Shown: positions 43,716 through 53,044 of the stretch, one piece after another | Layout: every line of letters begins with the position of its first letter | How positions within the stretch are numbered: position 1 is the first letter of the stretch | DNA from: Methanomethylovorans sp. PtaU1.Bin093 | GTDB lineage: Archaea > Halobacteriota > Methanosarcinia > Methanosarcinales > Methanosarcinaceae | Direction of reading: 5' to 3' | Assembly: GCF_002067275.1 (NCBI RefSeq) | Contig: NZ_MVQX01000087.1 | Span: forward strand, 1 to 64,000 | Length of the DNA: 64,000 nt | Program-made: the position numbers and the translations under genes | Notes under the pieces: model-generated | The model's database searches: none | What the model saw: only the letters and a program-made list of their open reading frames with translations | What the model was told of the DNA's origin: nothing

Positions 43716-44503
43716 TCAGAGCAGCAGTTACAGGTGCTTCAGGAAGGATGGGCAAGCTCATCATTTCCAATATTGTGGCTTTTGATGGAATGCAGCTTTC
43801 CGCAGCATTCGACCTGGTGAATATTGGTAAAGATGCAGGGGAAACTGCCCAGGTAGGTAATCTTGGTGTTGCTATATCCGATGTAAAGGACATGGAAAAG
43901 GTCCTTAAGGGGTCAGCTACTGATGTCCTGATCGACTTTACTATCGCCGATGCAACAGTTGTGAATGCCCCCAGGGCAGCTTCAGCGGGTGTGAACCTTG
44001 TCATCGGAACCACCGGCCTTTCCGATGAGCAAAAACATATCATTGAAACAGCTGTTTTTAAACATGCTGTGGCAGGGATCATCTCTCCTAACTTCTCAGT
44101 AGGCGTAAATGTATTTTTTAAGATACTTGCAGAGGCCTCAAAATATTTGGGAGACTTTGATATCGAGGTCATCGAAGCTCATCATAACAAGAAGAAAGAT
44201 GCTCCCAGCGGCACTGCCATAAAGGCCGCAGATGTCATCAGTGCCACACTGGGTGGAAAAGAATATGTTTATGGTCGCCAGGGTCTTGCTCCCCGCAGCA
44301 AGGAAATAGGCATCCACGCAGTGCGCGGCGGGGACATCGTAGGTGATCATACGGTGCTGTTCGCAGGTGACGGTGAACGTATCGAGATAAAACACCAGGC
44401 ACATTCCAGACAGTCTTTTGCTTCAGGTGCTGTAAAGGCTGCAGCATGGGTATGCAATGCCGGTCCGGGCATGTATACCATGGAAGATATCCTTGGCCTG
44501 TAA
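43712..44503 (+). CDS. dapB: 4-hydroxy-tetrahydrodipicolinate reductase
   Basis: DapB reduces the DapA product with NAD(P)H. The 263-residue protein shows the nucleotide motif VTGASGRMGKLII, GTTGLSDEQ, SPNFSVGVNVFF, EAHHNKKKDAPSGTA (catalytic His and Lys) and AVRGGDIVGDHTV. The ATG at 43712 overlaps the dapA stop as ATGA; a GTG three codons earlier (43703) is less likely. Confidence 0.96.
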   Translation: MIRAAVTGASGRMGKLIISNIVAFDGMQLSAAFDLVNIGKDAGETAQVGNLGVAISDVKDMEKVLKGSATDVLIDFTIADATVVNAPRAASAGVNLVIGTTGLSDEQKHIIETAVFKHAVAGIISPNFSVGVNVFFKILAEASKYLGDFDIEVIEAHHNKKKDAPSGTAIKAADVISATLGGKEYVYGRQGLAPRSKEIGIHAVRGGDIVGDHTVLFAGDGERIEIKHQAHSRQSFASGAVKAAAWVCNAGPGMYTMEDILGL

Positions 44504-44505
44504 GT

Positions 44506-45000
44506 CTATTCTCTTAATAGATGGTCAGCTATGTCCTCTGATATTATGCGCTCGCAGTAGATACAGCGCAGGTTTATTATATTATCTTCCTCATAGACGC
44601 GGAATTTAGACGTAATAGGTTCAGAACTATTCGATATGCAGTTCGGGTTGACACATTGCACCACCCCTTCCACGTATTCAGGGATCTTGACCCTGTTCTT
44701 TTTGAGGACTTTGAAATCCCGTATTATGTTGATGGTTGCACTGGGCGCTATCAAAGATATCTTATCCAGTTCTTTGACCTTCAGTTCCCTGTTCTCGATC
44801 TTCACCACGTCTTTCTTACCGTACTTGCTGGGCGAATTAATGAGAACACTAACCACGCTTTCAAACTGGCCAGGCAGTTTTAGTATATGCAGGACATTAA
44901 GGGCCTGACCTGCATTTATATGATCTATGACCGTGCCATTTTCGATCGGCCTGACCCTTAGTCCGGGTTCCAGTTCAAAGTCCGTATTCTCGGAATTCAT
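44506..45000 (-). CDS. pyrI: aspartate carbamoyltransferase regulatory subunit
   Basis: PyrI binds nucleotides and controls PyrB. The 164-residue protein has the allosteric domain (RVRPIENGTVIDHI, LKVKELDKISLIAPSATIN) and a C-terminal zinc domain with four cysteines, CVNPNCIS and CIYCERI (CX4C ... CX2C). Its start overlaps the pyrB stop by 4 bases (ATGA), as expected for equal synthesis of the two subunits. Confidence 0.95.
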   Translation of the reverse strand: MNSENTDFELEPGLRVRPIENGTVIDHINAGQALNVLHILKLPGQFESVVSVLINSPSKYGKKDVVKIENRELKVKELDKISLIAPSATINIIRDFKVLKKNRVKIPEYVEGVVQCVNPNCISNSSEPITSKFRVYEEDNIINLRCIYCERIISEDIADHLLRE

Positions 45001-45923
45001 TCCATCCCTCCCATCACAAGGGCCAGAAGTGCCATCCTTACGGGCACCCCGTAAAAAGCCTGCTTGAAATAACAGGCATGTGAAGTGTTATCCACAAGCG
45101 GGTCAATCTCATTTACTCTGGGCAGAGGATGCATGATCTTCAGATGGCTTTTAGCATTCTCGAGGAGTTCCGGTGTGATCTGCAGGCTGCTGGCCACTCG
45201 GAGGTATTCTGCAGGATCAGGGAACCGTTCCTTCTGTATCCTCGTCACATATAATACATCCACCTCAGTGATGGCCTCATCGATAGAATCTGTCTGTCTC
45301 ACTTTCATACCCCTGGCTTCCAGATCCTTTATTATCTCATAGGGCATGCGCAGTCCATCCGGCGAAACAAGGGTTATGTCAGCCCCGTAATGAGCAAGTG
45401 CATAGCACAGGGAATGTACGGTCCTTCCATATTTCAGGTCTCCTGCCAGAGCTATCCTTACCCCTTCCAGCTTACTTTCACGCTTGATCGTGTAAAGGTC
45501 CAGCAATGTCTGAGTGGGGTGATGTCCCGCCCCATCTCCTGCATTGATCACAGGCACTTGGGAGAACTCTGAAGCCATGCGTGCAGCTCCTTCCTTCGGA
45601 TGTCGTAATACGATGGTATCTGCATAGCTCTGCACCACACGAATGGTATCGGCCAATGTCTCTCCTTTTGCTATAGAGCTTGCATCCACGGACCCCATGC
45701 TAAGTACTGCTCCTCCTAGCCTTAACATAGCGGTCTCAAAAGACATGCGTGTCCTGGTGCTGGGTTCAAAGAACAGTACAGCAAGCACTTTACCGGCAAG
45801 CATATCAGACCGCTCCTTCATGACAGCTATTGGTTCAAGTTTTTCCGCTGTCTCCAGTATATGGTCTATCATCTCTTTTGAGAAATCTTTCATTGATAGG
45901 ATATGCATGTCTTTAAAGTACAT
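44997..45923 (-). CDS. pyrB: aspartate carbamoyltransferase catalytic subunit
   Basis: PyrB makes carbamoyl-aspartate in pyrimidine synthesis. Motifs in the 308-residue protein: FFEPSTRTRMSFETAM (carbamoyl phosphate loop), GDGAGHHPTQTLLDLYT, GDLKYGRTVHSL, and MHPLPRVNEIDPLVD. The start at 45923 is provisional; an ATG 15 bases in is also possible and neither has a clear ribosome site. Confidence 0.95.
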   Translation of the reverse strand: MYFKDMHILSMKDFSKEMIDHILETAEKLEPIAVMKERSDMLAGKVLAVLFFEPSTRTRMSFETAMLRLGGAVLSMGSVDASSIAKGETLADTIRVVQSYADTIVLRHPKEGAARMASEFSQVPVINAGDGAGHHPTQTLLDLYTIKRESKLEGVRIALAGDLKYGRTVHSLCYALAHYGADITLVSPDGLRMPYEIIKDLEARGMKVRQTDSIDEAITEVDVLYVTRIQKERFPDPAEYLRVASSLQITPELLENAKSHLKIMHPLPRVNEIDPLVDNTSHACYFKQAFYGVPVRMALLALVMGGME

Positions 45924-45991
45924 TTATCGTAAGAGGTGCTACATCAGATATAATATTTGCTGGCAGCTTCTTCCATGATCCGATCAACTGT

Positions 45992-46462
45992 TCATCTTTT
46001 CGTATTTCTTCCCTTTCTGATGTCTTTGACAAAATGTTCCCATTCTTTGTCTTCAACATCTTTGCAGATATGTTTCGTATCCGGGATCTTTTTTCTCTTA
46101 TTTTCTTCTTCGATTTCAGTGAGGTCCATTATAGCTCTCATGATACCTGCCGTCTGGGTGAACAAATTTTTTGCTTCTTCATAACTAATATCGTTTTGTT
46201 CTAGGTTCTTTTCATATTCATGTTCTTTTTCTTTTAGCAAAGCCAGAAACAGCTCTATATTCTCAATCTCTTTTGCAGAAAAATGGGTCTTATTGATGAT
46301 CTCCCAGATTATCTCGTGTAGCTTGACATTTTTGCCTTCTATCTCTAATTCTCCGGGTATATTTTCACCTACCCAGAAGAGAGGCCTACGCAGCCTGTTC
46401 AGCAACTTGTTCCTTTCATTATCTGTGATTCTGTCCCCATTTCCCAAAAAGCTCCTCCCCAT
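45992..46462 (-). CDS. DUF5788-like hypothetical protein
   Basis: A 156-residue soluble, helix-rich protein: NKLLNRLRRPLFWVGENIPG, ELEIEGKNVKLHEIIWEII, then a heptad-like EIENIELFLALLKEKEHEYE segment and a Lys/Arg-rich end. I tentatively place it in DUF5788, an archaeal family without known function. It is divergent from the hps-rraA gene and convergent with nothing; upstream of pyrB on the same strand. Confidence 0.6.
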   Translation of the reverse strand: MGRSFLGNGDRITDNERNKLLNRLRRPLFWVGENIPGELEIEGKNVKLHEIIWEIINKTHFSAKEIENIELFLALLKEKEHEYEKNLEQNDISYEEAKNLFTQTAGIMRAIMDLTEIEEENKRKKIPDTKHICKDVEDKEWEHFVKDIRKGRNTKR

Positions 46463-46520
46463 ATTGGGTTAGGCTACATTCTATATTAAATCCCTCGATT
46501 AAGTTTATAGGTGTTAAGGT

Positions 46521-47840
46521 ATGTTTAGTAGTAATAAATTATATTCAGAAGGTGATTACATCAGACCTATCATTCAGGTAGCCCTTGACCTGGTTGAAAC
46601 AGACCGTGCCGTACAGATCGCAAAAGAAGCTATTGAGGGGGGTGTTGACTGGATAGAGGTCGGGACCCCTTTGATAAAAAGCGAGGGTATGGATGCAGTC
46701 AGAACTCTTAAAAAGACTTTCCCTCAGAAGATAATACTTGCCGACATGAAGGTGGCCGATACAGGTGCAATTGAGGTTGAAATGGCTTCAAAGGCAGGTG
46801 CAGATGTGGTAATGGTCCTGGCAGGAGCTGATGATTCAACTATCATTGAATCTGTGAAAGCTGCAAAAAAATATGGTGTCAAGATAATGGCAGACCTCAT
46901 ATCTGTGGCAGACCCCTCATCAAGGGCAAAGGAACTTGAAAAAATGGGTGTGGATTATATCAATGTGCATTCAGGTATTGACCAGCAGATGGTGGGCAGA
47001 GATCCTCTGGACATTATATCCGAGATCGTAAAAGTTGTCTCCACTCCCATTGCAGCTGCAGGTGGTCTCGATGCGGCGGGCTGTGCCAGGGCAGTGCAGG
47101 CAGGTGCAAGCATTGTCATTGTAGGTGGCAACATAATCCGATCTGCAGATGTATATGCTTCTGCCAGAAAGATAAGACAAAGTGTGGATTCCCCTTCCGT
47201 GGTACAAGTTCCAAAGCTTTCTCAGGATTCTGAGATACGCAAATTGTTAATGGAAGTTTCAACTCCTAATATCTCAGATGCCATGCACCGTAAAGGTGTC
47301 ATGAAGGATATCCGTCCCATGCTGAAAGGTAAAAAAATGGTAGGTACTGCTGTAACTGTACAGACCTTCGGTGGCGATTGGGCAAAGCCAGTTGAGGCCA
47401 TAGATATGGCAAAAGAGGGCGATGTCATTGTTATCTACAATGGCAGGAGAGATATAGCTCCCTGGGGCGGTCTGGCAACTCTCAGTTGTCTGAACAAAGG
47501 TATTGCCGGGGTAGTTATAGACGGGGCTATAAGGGATATCGATGATATCAGCACCATGAGCCTGCCTGTGTTCGCAAGCAGCTATGTGCCCAATGCCGGT
47601 GAACCCAAAGGTTTCGGTGAGATCAATGCCGAGATCACCTGCGGGTCACAGACCGTCAAGCCGGGAGATTACATTGTAGGCGATGACAATGGTGTTGTCG
47701 TTATACCAAAGGAGAACGCCTATGAGATCGCAAGAAGGGCTAAAGAAGTGGAAAAGACCGAGAAGCGTCTCTTTGAGGAACTAAAAAGAGGTGCAACGCT
47801 TTCTGAAGTGATGCAGCTTAAAAAATGGGAGAAACGCTGA
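46521..47840 (+). CDS. 3-hexulose-6-phosphate synthase fused to RraA-like domain
   Basis: A 439-residue fusion. Residues ~15-220 are an Hps barrel ([41 protein letters not shown]); the rest is an RraA-like domain ([62 protein letters not shown]). RraA-like proteins include ribonuclease E regulators and class II aldolases, and as archaea lack the E. coli regulation target, an enzyme role is more likely. A second Hps is fused to Fae at 27620-28816. The prepilin peptidase gene follows after 1 base. Confidence 0.9.
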   Translation: MFSSNKLYSEGDYIRPIIQVALDLVETDRAVQIAKEAIEGGVDWIEVGTPLIKSEGMDAVRTLKKTFPQKIILADMKVADTGAIEVEMASKAGADVVMVLAGADDSTIIESVKAAKKYGVKIMADLISVADPSSRAKELEKMGVDYINVHSGIDQQMVGRDPLDIISEIVKVVSTPIAAAGGLDAAGCARAVQAGASIVIVGGNIIRSADVYASARKIRQSVDSPSVVQVPKLSQDSEIRKLLMEVSTPNISDAMHRKGVMKDIRPMLKGKKMVGTAVTVQTFGGDWAKPVEAIDMAKEGDVIVIYNGRRDIAPWGGLATLSCLNKGIAGVVIDGAIRDIDDISTMSLPVFASSYVPNAGEPKGFGEINAEITCGSQTVKPGDYIVGDDNGVVVIPKENAYEIARRAKEVEKTEKRLFEELKRGATLSEVMQLKKWEKR

Positions 47841-47841
47841 T

Positions 47842-48609
47842 ATGATAGAACTCCTCAAAGTCCTTGTGTGCCTGCCTTTCCTTGCGTATTCCTGTTATTC
47901 CGATATAAAGACCCGCCGGGTATCCAATAAGGTCTGGCCGATCATGCTGGGTGCAGCTTCACCCTTTATACTTTATGAGATGATCACTTTCGGCTTACCG
48001 TATATTTTCAGGACTGTGATCTCTTTTGTCGTGATATTCGTTTTTGTGTACATCCTCTTCATGCTGCATGCTTTCGGGGGAGCAGATGCAAAAGTGCTCA
48101 TGGTCATCTCTATCATCCTCCCTGTTTTCCCTGAATTGTCACTGGGTTCTCTGCAACTTCCTTTGTGGGGAGTTCCTCTGCTTGATCTGTTCACATTCAG
48201 TGTTTTTGGTAATTCGGTGCTTCTGACCATCATAGTGCCCCTCGGTCTGTTGCTTTACAACCTGCTGACAGTTCCTCCTAAAGAACTTATGAAAAAGCCC
48301 TTATATGCCCTCATAGGTTACAGGCAGCATATAGACAACCTGGAAGAAGGTCATTTCAGACTGATAGAAAAGCATGAGGAAACGCCTAATGGCGTAGTTT
48401 CAAGATTTACACGCACAGGCACTTCCATTGATCGCGATATGATCCTTAAGCTGCAAGGACTGCACAGAAAAGGCTCAATAGGAGAACATGTGTGGATCAC
48501 TCCTGGTCTTCCTTTTATGATACCCATAACCGCGGGGTTCTTAGCTGCCGTTATATTCGGTGATCTTATATTCTACCTGTCCTTCAATTATCTGATGCCT
48601 TTGGTCTGA
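47842..48609 (+). CDS. A24-family prepilin/archaellin-type signal peptidase
   Basis: A 255-residue membrane aspartyl peptidase that processes class III signal peptides. The two catalytic aspartates are in CYSDIKTRRVSN near residue 22 and in the GxGD-like FGGADAKVLM near residue 79. There are six or more spans and a soluble loop (residues ~150-210) before the last hydrophobic segments. No archaellin or pilin genes are adjacent. The start follows the hps-rraA stop by 1 base, so the two are co-transcribed. Confidence 0.86.
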   Translation: MIELLKVLVCLPFLAYSCYSDIKTRRVSNKVWPIMLGAASPFILYEMITFGLPYIFRTVISFVVIFVFVYILFMLHAFGGADAKVLMVISIILPVFPELSLGSLQLPLWGVPLLDLFTFSVFGNSVLLTIIVPLGLLLYNLLTVPPKELMKKPLYALIGYRQHIDNLEEGHFRLIEKHEETPNGVVSRFTRTGTSIDRDMILKLQGLHRKGSIGEHVWITPGLPFMIPITAGFLAAVIFGDLIFYLSFNYLMPLV

Positions 48610-48660
48610 CCGGCAAGGTTTAGTAACCGGCTCCACATATCTTGCTATGGAGGCATATCA

Positions 48661-48789
48661 ATGGGAGAAAATGACACCAAGCAGGAAAAGCAAGACAAGG
48701 ATAAGGAAGAGGTCGCAAGGATCAGTCCGATCCATCCTGGTGACAGAAGGGGGCACGCAAAACGTCATCTTCTGGATACATGTGAATGA
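48661..48789 (+). CDS. 42-residue highly charged small protein
   Basis: A short frame from ATG 48661 to TGA 48789 with a good ribosome site (GGAGG, 48650-48654). The sequence starts MGENDTKQEKQDKDKEEVAR, then ISPIHPGDRRGHAKRHLLDT and CE: an acidic/basic N-terminal half and a His/Arg-rich half with one Cys. No family recognised. It lies downstream of the peptidase gene and convergent with recQ. Confidence 0.55.
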   Translation: MGENDTKQEKQDKDKEEVARISPIHPGDRRGHAKRHLLDTCE

Positions 48790-48810
48790 GTTCTTCCCAT
48801 TTACAATAGT

Positions 48811-50904
48811 TCACTTTTTATAAGGCAGGATGTCTGACCAGATCTCTTCTATATATTTATCAGGTATCTCAGTTCCCAATTTTTCTTTTGTGAGCCGGAT
48901 GAATTCTTCCCTTAGGCCCATTATGCACAGCATAACGTTTTCTTTCTTATCATATTCATTTTCATTATCTGCAGTTCCAACTTCCTGTGTAGTTGCTTCA
49001 GTAGCATCTTTTGAGATGCCTTTCAGATGGTCCCTTATCTCGGTCAGGAATATATCTCCATATTTCTGCAGCTTGTATTCTCCCACGCCTGTGATCTCCA
49101 GCAGTTCTTTTTCATTCAGGGGTATCTGGGTTGCCATCTGTTTCAGGCTCGTATCTGCAAATACTATGTAAGGCGGAACTCCCTCTTTGCTTGCGATCTT
49201 TTTGCGCAGTTCCTTTAACCTTGAGAACAGCTCATTATCAATTCTATTGACAGTTCCAGTTTGTTTCTTTGTTATATATTCGGTTTCTATCTCTTTAACT
49301 CTCACAAGATCGCTTGGATGATCACTTACGTTGGATCTTTTCAGTTGGTCTGTCGCTATTTGCTTACCCGGAGCCAGGAGCGAATCGTTGCTTGATGCTA
49401 ATTGCATCATCTCTACAGTTCTTTTCCCTGCAATGACCTGTTCACTATCTTTGTCGAGTTTGAGCAACGGATATCTGGAACCTTCGAGCCTTAATATCCC
49501 CTGATGGACCAGTTCTCTTGCGATATCTGCCCACCTGTCCTTTGGAAGATAGGTGCCCATCTCATAACTGCTCAGCCGATGATGTCCTTTTTCTTTTATC
49601 TTTTTGCTGTTTGAGCCGGTAAGTATCTCCGTTACATGTGTGATACCATACCTTTGGCCTACTTCTTTCACGCATTTGATGAGCAGCTTTGCTTCTTCCG
49701 TAGCATCAGTTATTTTCACAGGCTGCAGGCATACATCACATCCCCCGCAGTTCTCATCTTGCAGCTCTTCGCCAAAATAACGCAGCAGCATTTTCCTTCG
49801 GCATACTGTGCTCTGGCAATAGTCCATAACCTCTTTGAGTTTTGATCTGGCTGCTTCACGCTCTTCGCTTTTCGCTATCTGATCAATGAAATAATCAATC
49901 TTGTACTTGTCACCACGGCTGAAAAAGAGTATGCATTCACATTCAAGGCCATCCCTGCCACCTCTTCCTGTTTCCTGGTAATAGCTTTCAAGATTGCGCG
50001 GAAGGTCGTAGTGTATCACGAAACGTACGTTGGGTTTGTCTATCCCCATACCAAAAGCAATGGTAGCAACGATGATCTCCACATCATCCTTTATGAATAT
50101 ATCCTGGTTCCTGCTCCTTGCAGCATCAGAAAGCCCTGCGTGATACGGCAGGGCATTGAAACCGCTTTTACGCAATTTTCCGGTTAGTTCATCTACCGTC
50201 TTGCGGCTCTGGCAGTATATTATCCCGCTTTTGTCTTTTCTGTCCCGCAGGAATTCTACTATCTGTTCATAGGTATCTTTCTTTGGTCTGACCTGATACA
50301 GCAGATTTTTACGGTTAAAGCTGGCTACGTATGTTTTGCAGCCCTGGATGTGCAACTGGGATATAGTGTCTTCCCGCACCCTGGGAGTGGCGGTTGCTGT
50401 AAGTGCTATGATAGGGATGTGCGGATACTTTCTTTTAAGGATGCTCAGCTTCCTGTACTCGGGCCTGAAATCATGTCCCCACTCAGAGATGCAATGGCTT
50501 TCGTCTATGGCGAACAGGTTGACCTTTATTCTGTCGAACAATGCCAATGTACTGGACAAGGTAAGCCTTTCAGGAGCAACGTACAGCATTTTGATAAGGT
50601 TCTTTTCAAGATCCTGCTTTATCTGGTTGCTTTCCTTATAGCTCAACGTACTGTTCAGGTATGCGGCTTCTACACCATTGGCCCTGAGCGTGTCCACCTG
50701 GTCCTTCATAAGAGATATGAGGGGCGACACTACTATAGTGACACCATTCATCAGAAGTGCAGGTAACTGATAACAGAGGGATTTTCCTCCTCCGGTGGGC
50801 ATCAGCACAAAAACATCTTTTCCCTCCAGAACATCTTTTATAATATCTTCCTGCAGGGGCCTGAACGTGTCGTATCCGAAGTACTTGCTTAATGTCCGGT
50901 GCAT
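48811..50904 (-). CDS. recQ: RecQ-type ATP-dependent DNA helicase
   Basis: A 697-residue RecQ helicase. Helicase core: PTGGGKSLCYQLPAL (Walker A), DESHCISEWGHDFRPEY (DEVH-like box), and RGGRDGLECECILF (motif VI). The RQC zinc site uses four cysteines, CRRKMLLRYFG and CGGCDVC. A winged-helix part follows, and a C-terminal HRDC domain (ELRKKIASKEGVPPYIVFAD) is present near residue 570. RecQ is common in bacteria and patchy in archaea. The ATG has no clear ribosome site. Confidence 0.93.
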   Translation of the reverse strand: MHRTLSKYFGYDTFRPLQEDIIKDVLEGKDVFVLMPTGGGKSLCYQLPALLMNGVTIVVSPLISLMKDQVDTLRANGVEAAYLNSTLSYKESNQIKQDLEKNLIKMLYVAPERLTLSSTLALFDRIKVNLFAIDESHCISEWGHDFRPEYRKLSILKRKYPHIPIIALTATATPRVREDTISQLHIQGCKTYVASFNRKNLLYQVRPKKDTYEQIVEFLRDRKDKSGIIYCQSRKTVDELTGKLRKSGFNALPYHAGLSDAARSRNQDIFIKDDVEIIVATIAFGMGIDKPNVRFVIHYDLPRNLESYYQETGRGGRDGLECECILFFSRGDKYKIDYFIDQIAKSEEREAARSKLKEVMDYCQSTVCRRKMLLRYFGEELQDENCGGCDVCLQPVKITDATEEAKLLIKCVKEVGQRYGITHVTEILTGSNSKKIKEKGHHRLSSYEMGTYLPKDRWADIARELVHQGILRLEGSRYPLLKLDKDSEQVIAGKRTVEMMQLASSNDSLLAPGKQIATDQLKRSNVSDHPSDLVRVKEIETEYITKKQTGTVNRIDNELFSRLKELRKKIASKEGVPPYIVFADTSLKQMATQIPLNEKELLEITGVGEYKLQKYGDIFLTEIRDHLKGISKDATEATTQEVGTADNENEYDKKENVMLCIMGLREEFIRLTKEKLGTEIPDKYIEEIWSDILPYKK

Positions 50905-51083
50905 CGCTCTACAGTTAACATTGGCTGTATATAACTATAGTTGATGACATGATTATAATTAAAGATCATTCCCCAAGAATTTAAATATCACATCGACAGC
51001 ATTAAATCATATATCTGTAATAATCCGCTCAATCACTGATCCATTCTTTATGATTATCAATGTGTGATATATGGAGCAATCCT

Positions 51084-51998
51084 ATGGTTAAAGTTGACAG
51101 ATTCATTCCTCAGAGTATAGAGAAGATAAAGGAACAGATCTCCGGTCCTGCCATTATAGCTCTTTCAGGTGGTGTTGACAGCTCTGTGTGTGCTGTACTT
51201 GCGCATCGTGCAATAGGAGAGTTATTGTTCCCTATCTATATCGATACCGGGCTCATGCGTAAAGGAGAAACTCAGAGAATAAAGGAGATATTCTCTGACA
51301 TGAACTTACAGATCGTAGATGCCAGAGAGCGTTTCCTGGAAGCTCTGAAAGGCATAGATGATCCGGAACTGAAGCGCAAAGCAGTCGGTGAAACGTTCAT
51401 CAGGGTGTTCGAGGAAGAGGCAAGGCTGCTTAAAGCAGAGTTCCTCATTCAGGGAACCATCTATCCCGACAGGATAGAGTCCGAGGGCGGTATAAAATCC
51501 CATCACAATGTAGGTGGTCTGCCTTCTGTAATGGATTTCAGGTCCATTGTAGAACCTCTGGAGGACCTTTATAAGGATGAGGTGAGGGAAGTTGCCAGGG
51601 CACTTGGCCTGCCCCATGAGATCTCTGAGCGTATGCCCTTCCCCGGGCCTGGACTTTCTGTACGCATAGTAGGCGAGGTCACTGAGGAAAAGGTCGAGGC
51701 AGTGAGGGAAGCCAATGCCATCGTAGAGGAAGAACTTCTGGAAAGGTTCCATCCCTGGCAGACGTTCGCTGCCATAGTGGGCAAAGGCACTGGTGTCAAA
51801 GGTGACCAGAGAGTGCATGGCTGGATAGTTGCAGTACGTGCTGTCGGTTCCCGTGACGGTATGACCGCGGAGGCCATGGAACTGCCCTGGGATGTGCTAA
51901 AGCGTATTGAGTCGCGTATCACAGGCGAGATCCCATCAGTTGCAAGAGTTGTGTATGATCTGTCTCCGAAACCCCCGGCAACCATCGAGTTCGAGTAA
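51084..51998 (+). CDS. guaAB: GMP synthase, ATP-pyrophosphatase subunit (subunit B)
   Basis: The synthetase half of GMP synthase, converting XMP to GMP with ammonia from GuaAA (36428-36997). The PP-loop [11 protein letters not shown]-type magnesium site, [25 protein letters not shown] and C-terminal dimer domain [18 protein letters not shown] are all present. The start at 51084 (304 residues) has GGAG 8 bases upstream; an ATG at 51060 extends it by 8 residues. The next gene starts on the base after its stop codon. Confidence 0.95.
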   Translation: MVKVDRFIPQSIEKIKEQISGPAIIALSGGVDSSVCAVLAHRAIGELLFPIYIDTGLMRKGETQRIKEIFSDMNLQIVDARERFLEALKGIDDPELKRKAVGETFIRVFEEEARLLKAEFLIQGTIYPDRIESEGGIKSHHNVGGLPSVMDFRSIVEPLEDLYKDEVREVARALGLPHEISERMPFPGPGLSVRIVGEVTEEKVEAVREANAIVEEELLERFHPWQTFAAIVGKGTGVKGDQRVHGWIVAVRAVGSRDGMTAEAMELPWDVLKRIESRITGEIPSVARVVYDLSPKPPATIEFE

Positions 51999-53039
51999 AT
52001 GTCACTGAATACTACAGTTCTTGAGATACGTCAGAGGCAGCGGATCAAACCGACACCTCTGGATATGCCCTCTGCAGTGTGGACCGGCAAGGACCATGTG
52101 GATGGGAATGTGGAGAATACCCTTACCATGATCTTCCGCACTTCCGGGTGCTGGTGGGGTAAGGTCGGAGGCTGCACCATGTGTGGTTACGTGTACGACA
52201 GTGCGCATACTTCTCCTTCTGCGGAAGATCTTGTTTCCCAGTTCCAGAAAGCAATGGTTAAAGCTTCAAAGTTTGACAGGTTCATGGTCAAGATATTCAC
52301 CTCAGGTAGTTTCCTTGATGAAAAGGAAGTGCCGGCCGAAGCTCTCTCAAAGATACTTTCTCTTCTGGAAGAAGATGATCGGGTCTTTAAGGTAGTGGTG
52401 GAATCCAGGCCAGAGTTCCTGACCGACGCATCCATGAAGTTCTGCCTTGCTCATCTTAAAGATACTTTGTTCGAGGTTGCCATAGGTCTTGAGACCAGTT
52501 CGGACCTCATCAGAAAACACTCTATCAACAAAGGTTTTACTTTCAGGGATTTTGTCAGGGCTGCCGAGGTTGCAAAATCCAATGGTGTCGCAGTAAAGAC
52601 GTATCTTATGCTGAAACCCCCTTTCATTTCAGAAAAACAGGCTTTGCAGGACATTGTAGCCTCAGTAAGGGAAGCGTCAGTATATTCCAGCGTGATCTCT
52701 ATCAATCTGTGCAATGTGCAGAAAGGCACTCTTATAGAATATCTGTGGGAACGTGGGGAATACCGTCCTCCATGGCTATGGAGCATTGTGGATATCCTTA
52801 AAAGGACAAAACAGGAGTTCCCACATCTGGTCATCACTTCCGATCCGGTAGGTGCAGGAGCCAAAAGAGGGCCCCGCAACTGTAAGGAATGCAGCGGGCA
52901 GGTTGCAGATGCCATCAGGGCCTTTTCATTGAGCCAGGACCTGCATGACCTTGAAGGGCTGGGATGTGATTGCAGGTATCTGTGGGAAAAGGTATTGGTT
53001 CTGGACGATGTTACTTTTGGCTCTCCTGTCCTGGAGTGA
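51999..53039 (+). CDS. archaeosine biosynthesis radical SAM protein RaSEA
   Basis: RaSEA works with ArcS: ArcS attaches lysine to preQ0-15 in tRNA and RaSEA, a radical SAM lyase, releases archaeosine. The 346-residue protein has the unusual cluster pattern GCWWGKVGGCTMCGY (CX7CX2C), IFTSGSFLDEKEV, an ETSSDLIRKHSINKGF segment (SAM/iron-sulfur region) and C-terminal Cys pairs NCKECSG and CDCRYLW. Its ATG immediately follows the guaAB stop, giving coupled synthesis with a purine enzyme. TgtA of the same pathway is at 295-1743. Confidence 0.92.
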   Translation: MSLNTTVLEIRQRQRIKPTPLDMPSAVWTGKDHVDGNVENTLTMIFRTSGCWWGKVGGCTMCGYVYDSAHTSPSAEDLVSQFQKAMVKASKFDRFMVKIFTSGSFLDEKEVPAEALSKILSLLEEDDRVFKVVVESRPEFLTDASMKFCLAHLKDTLFEVAIGLETSSDLIRKHSINKGFTFRDFVRAAEVAKSNGVAVKTYLMLKPPFISEKQALQDIVASVREASVYSSVISINLCNVQKGTLIEYLWERGEYRPPWLWSIVDILKRTKQEFPHLVITSDPVGAGAKRGPRNCKECSGQVADAIRAFSLSQDLHDLEGLGCDCRYLWEKVLVLDDVTFGSPVLE

Positions 53040-53044
53040 TTTTC

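Noticed and set aside
51306-51818. 170-codon minus-strand frame
   Set aside because: Antisense to guaAB, with shadow-like composition.
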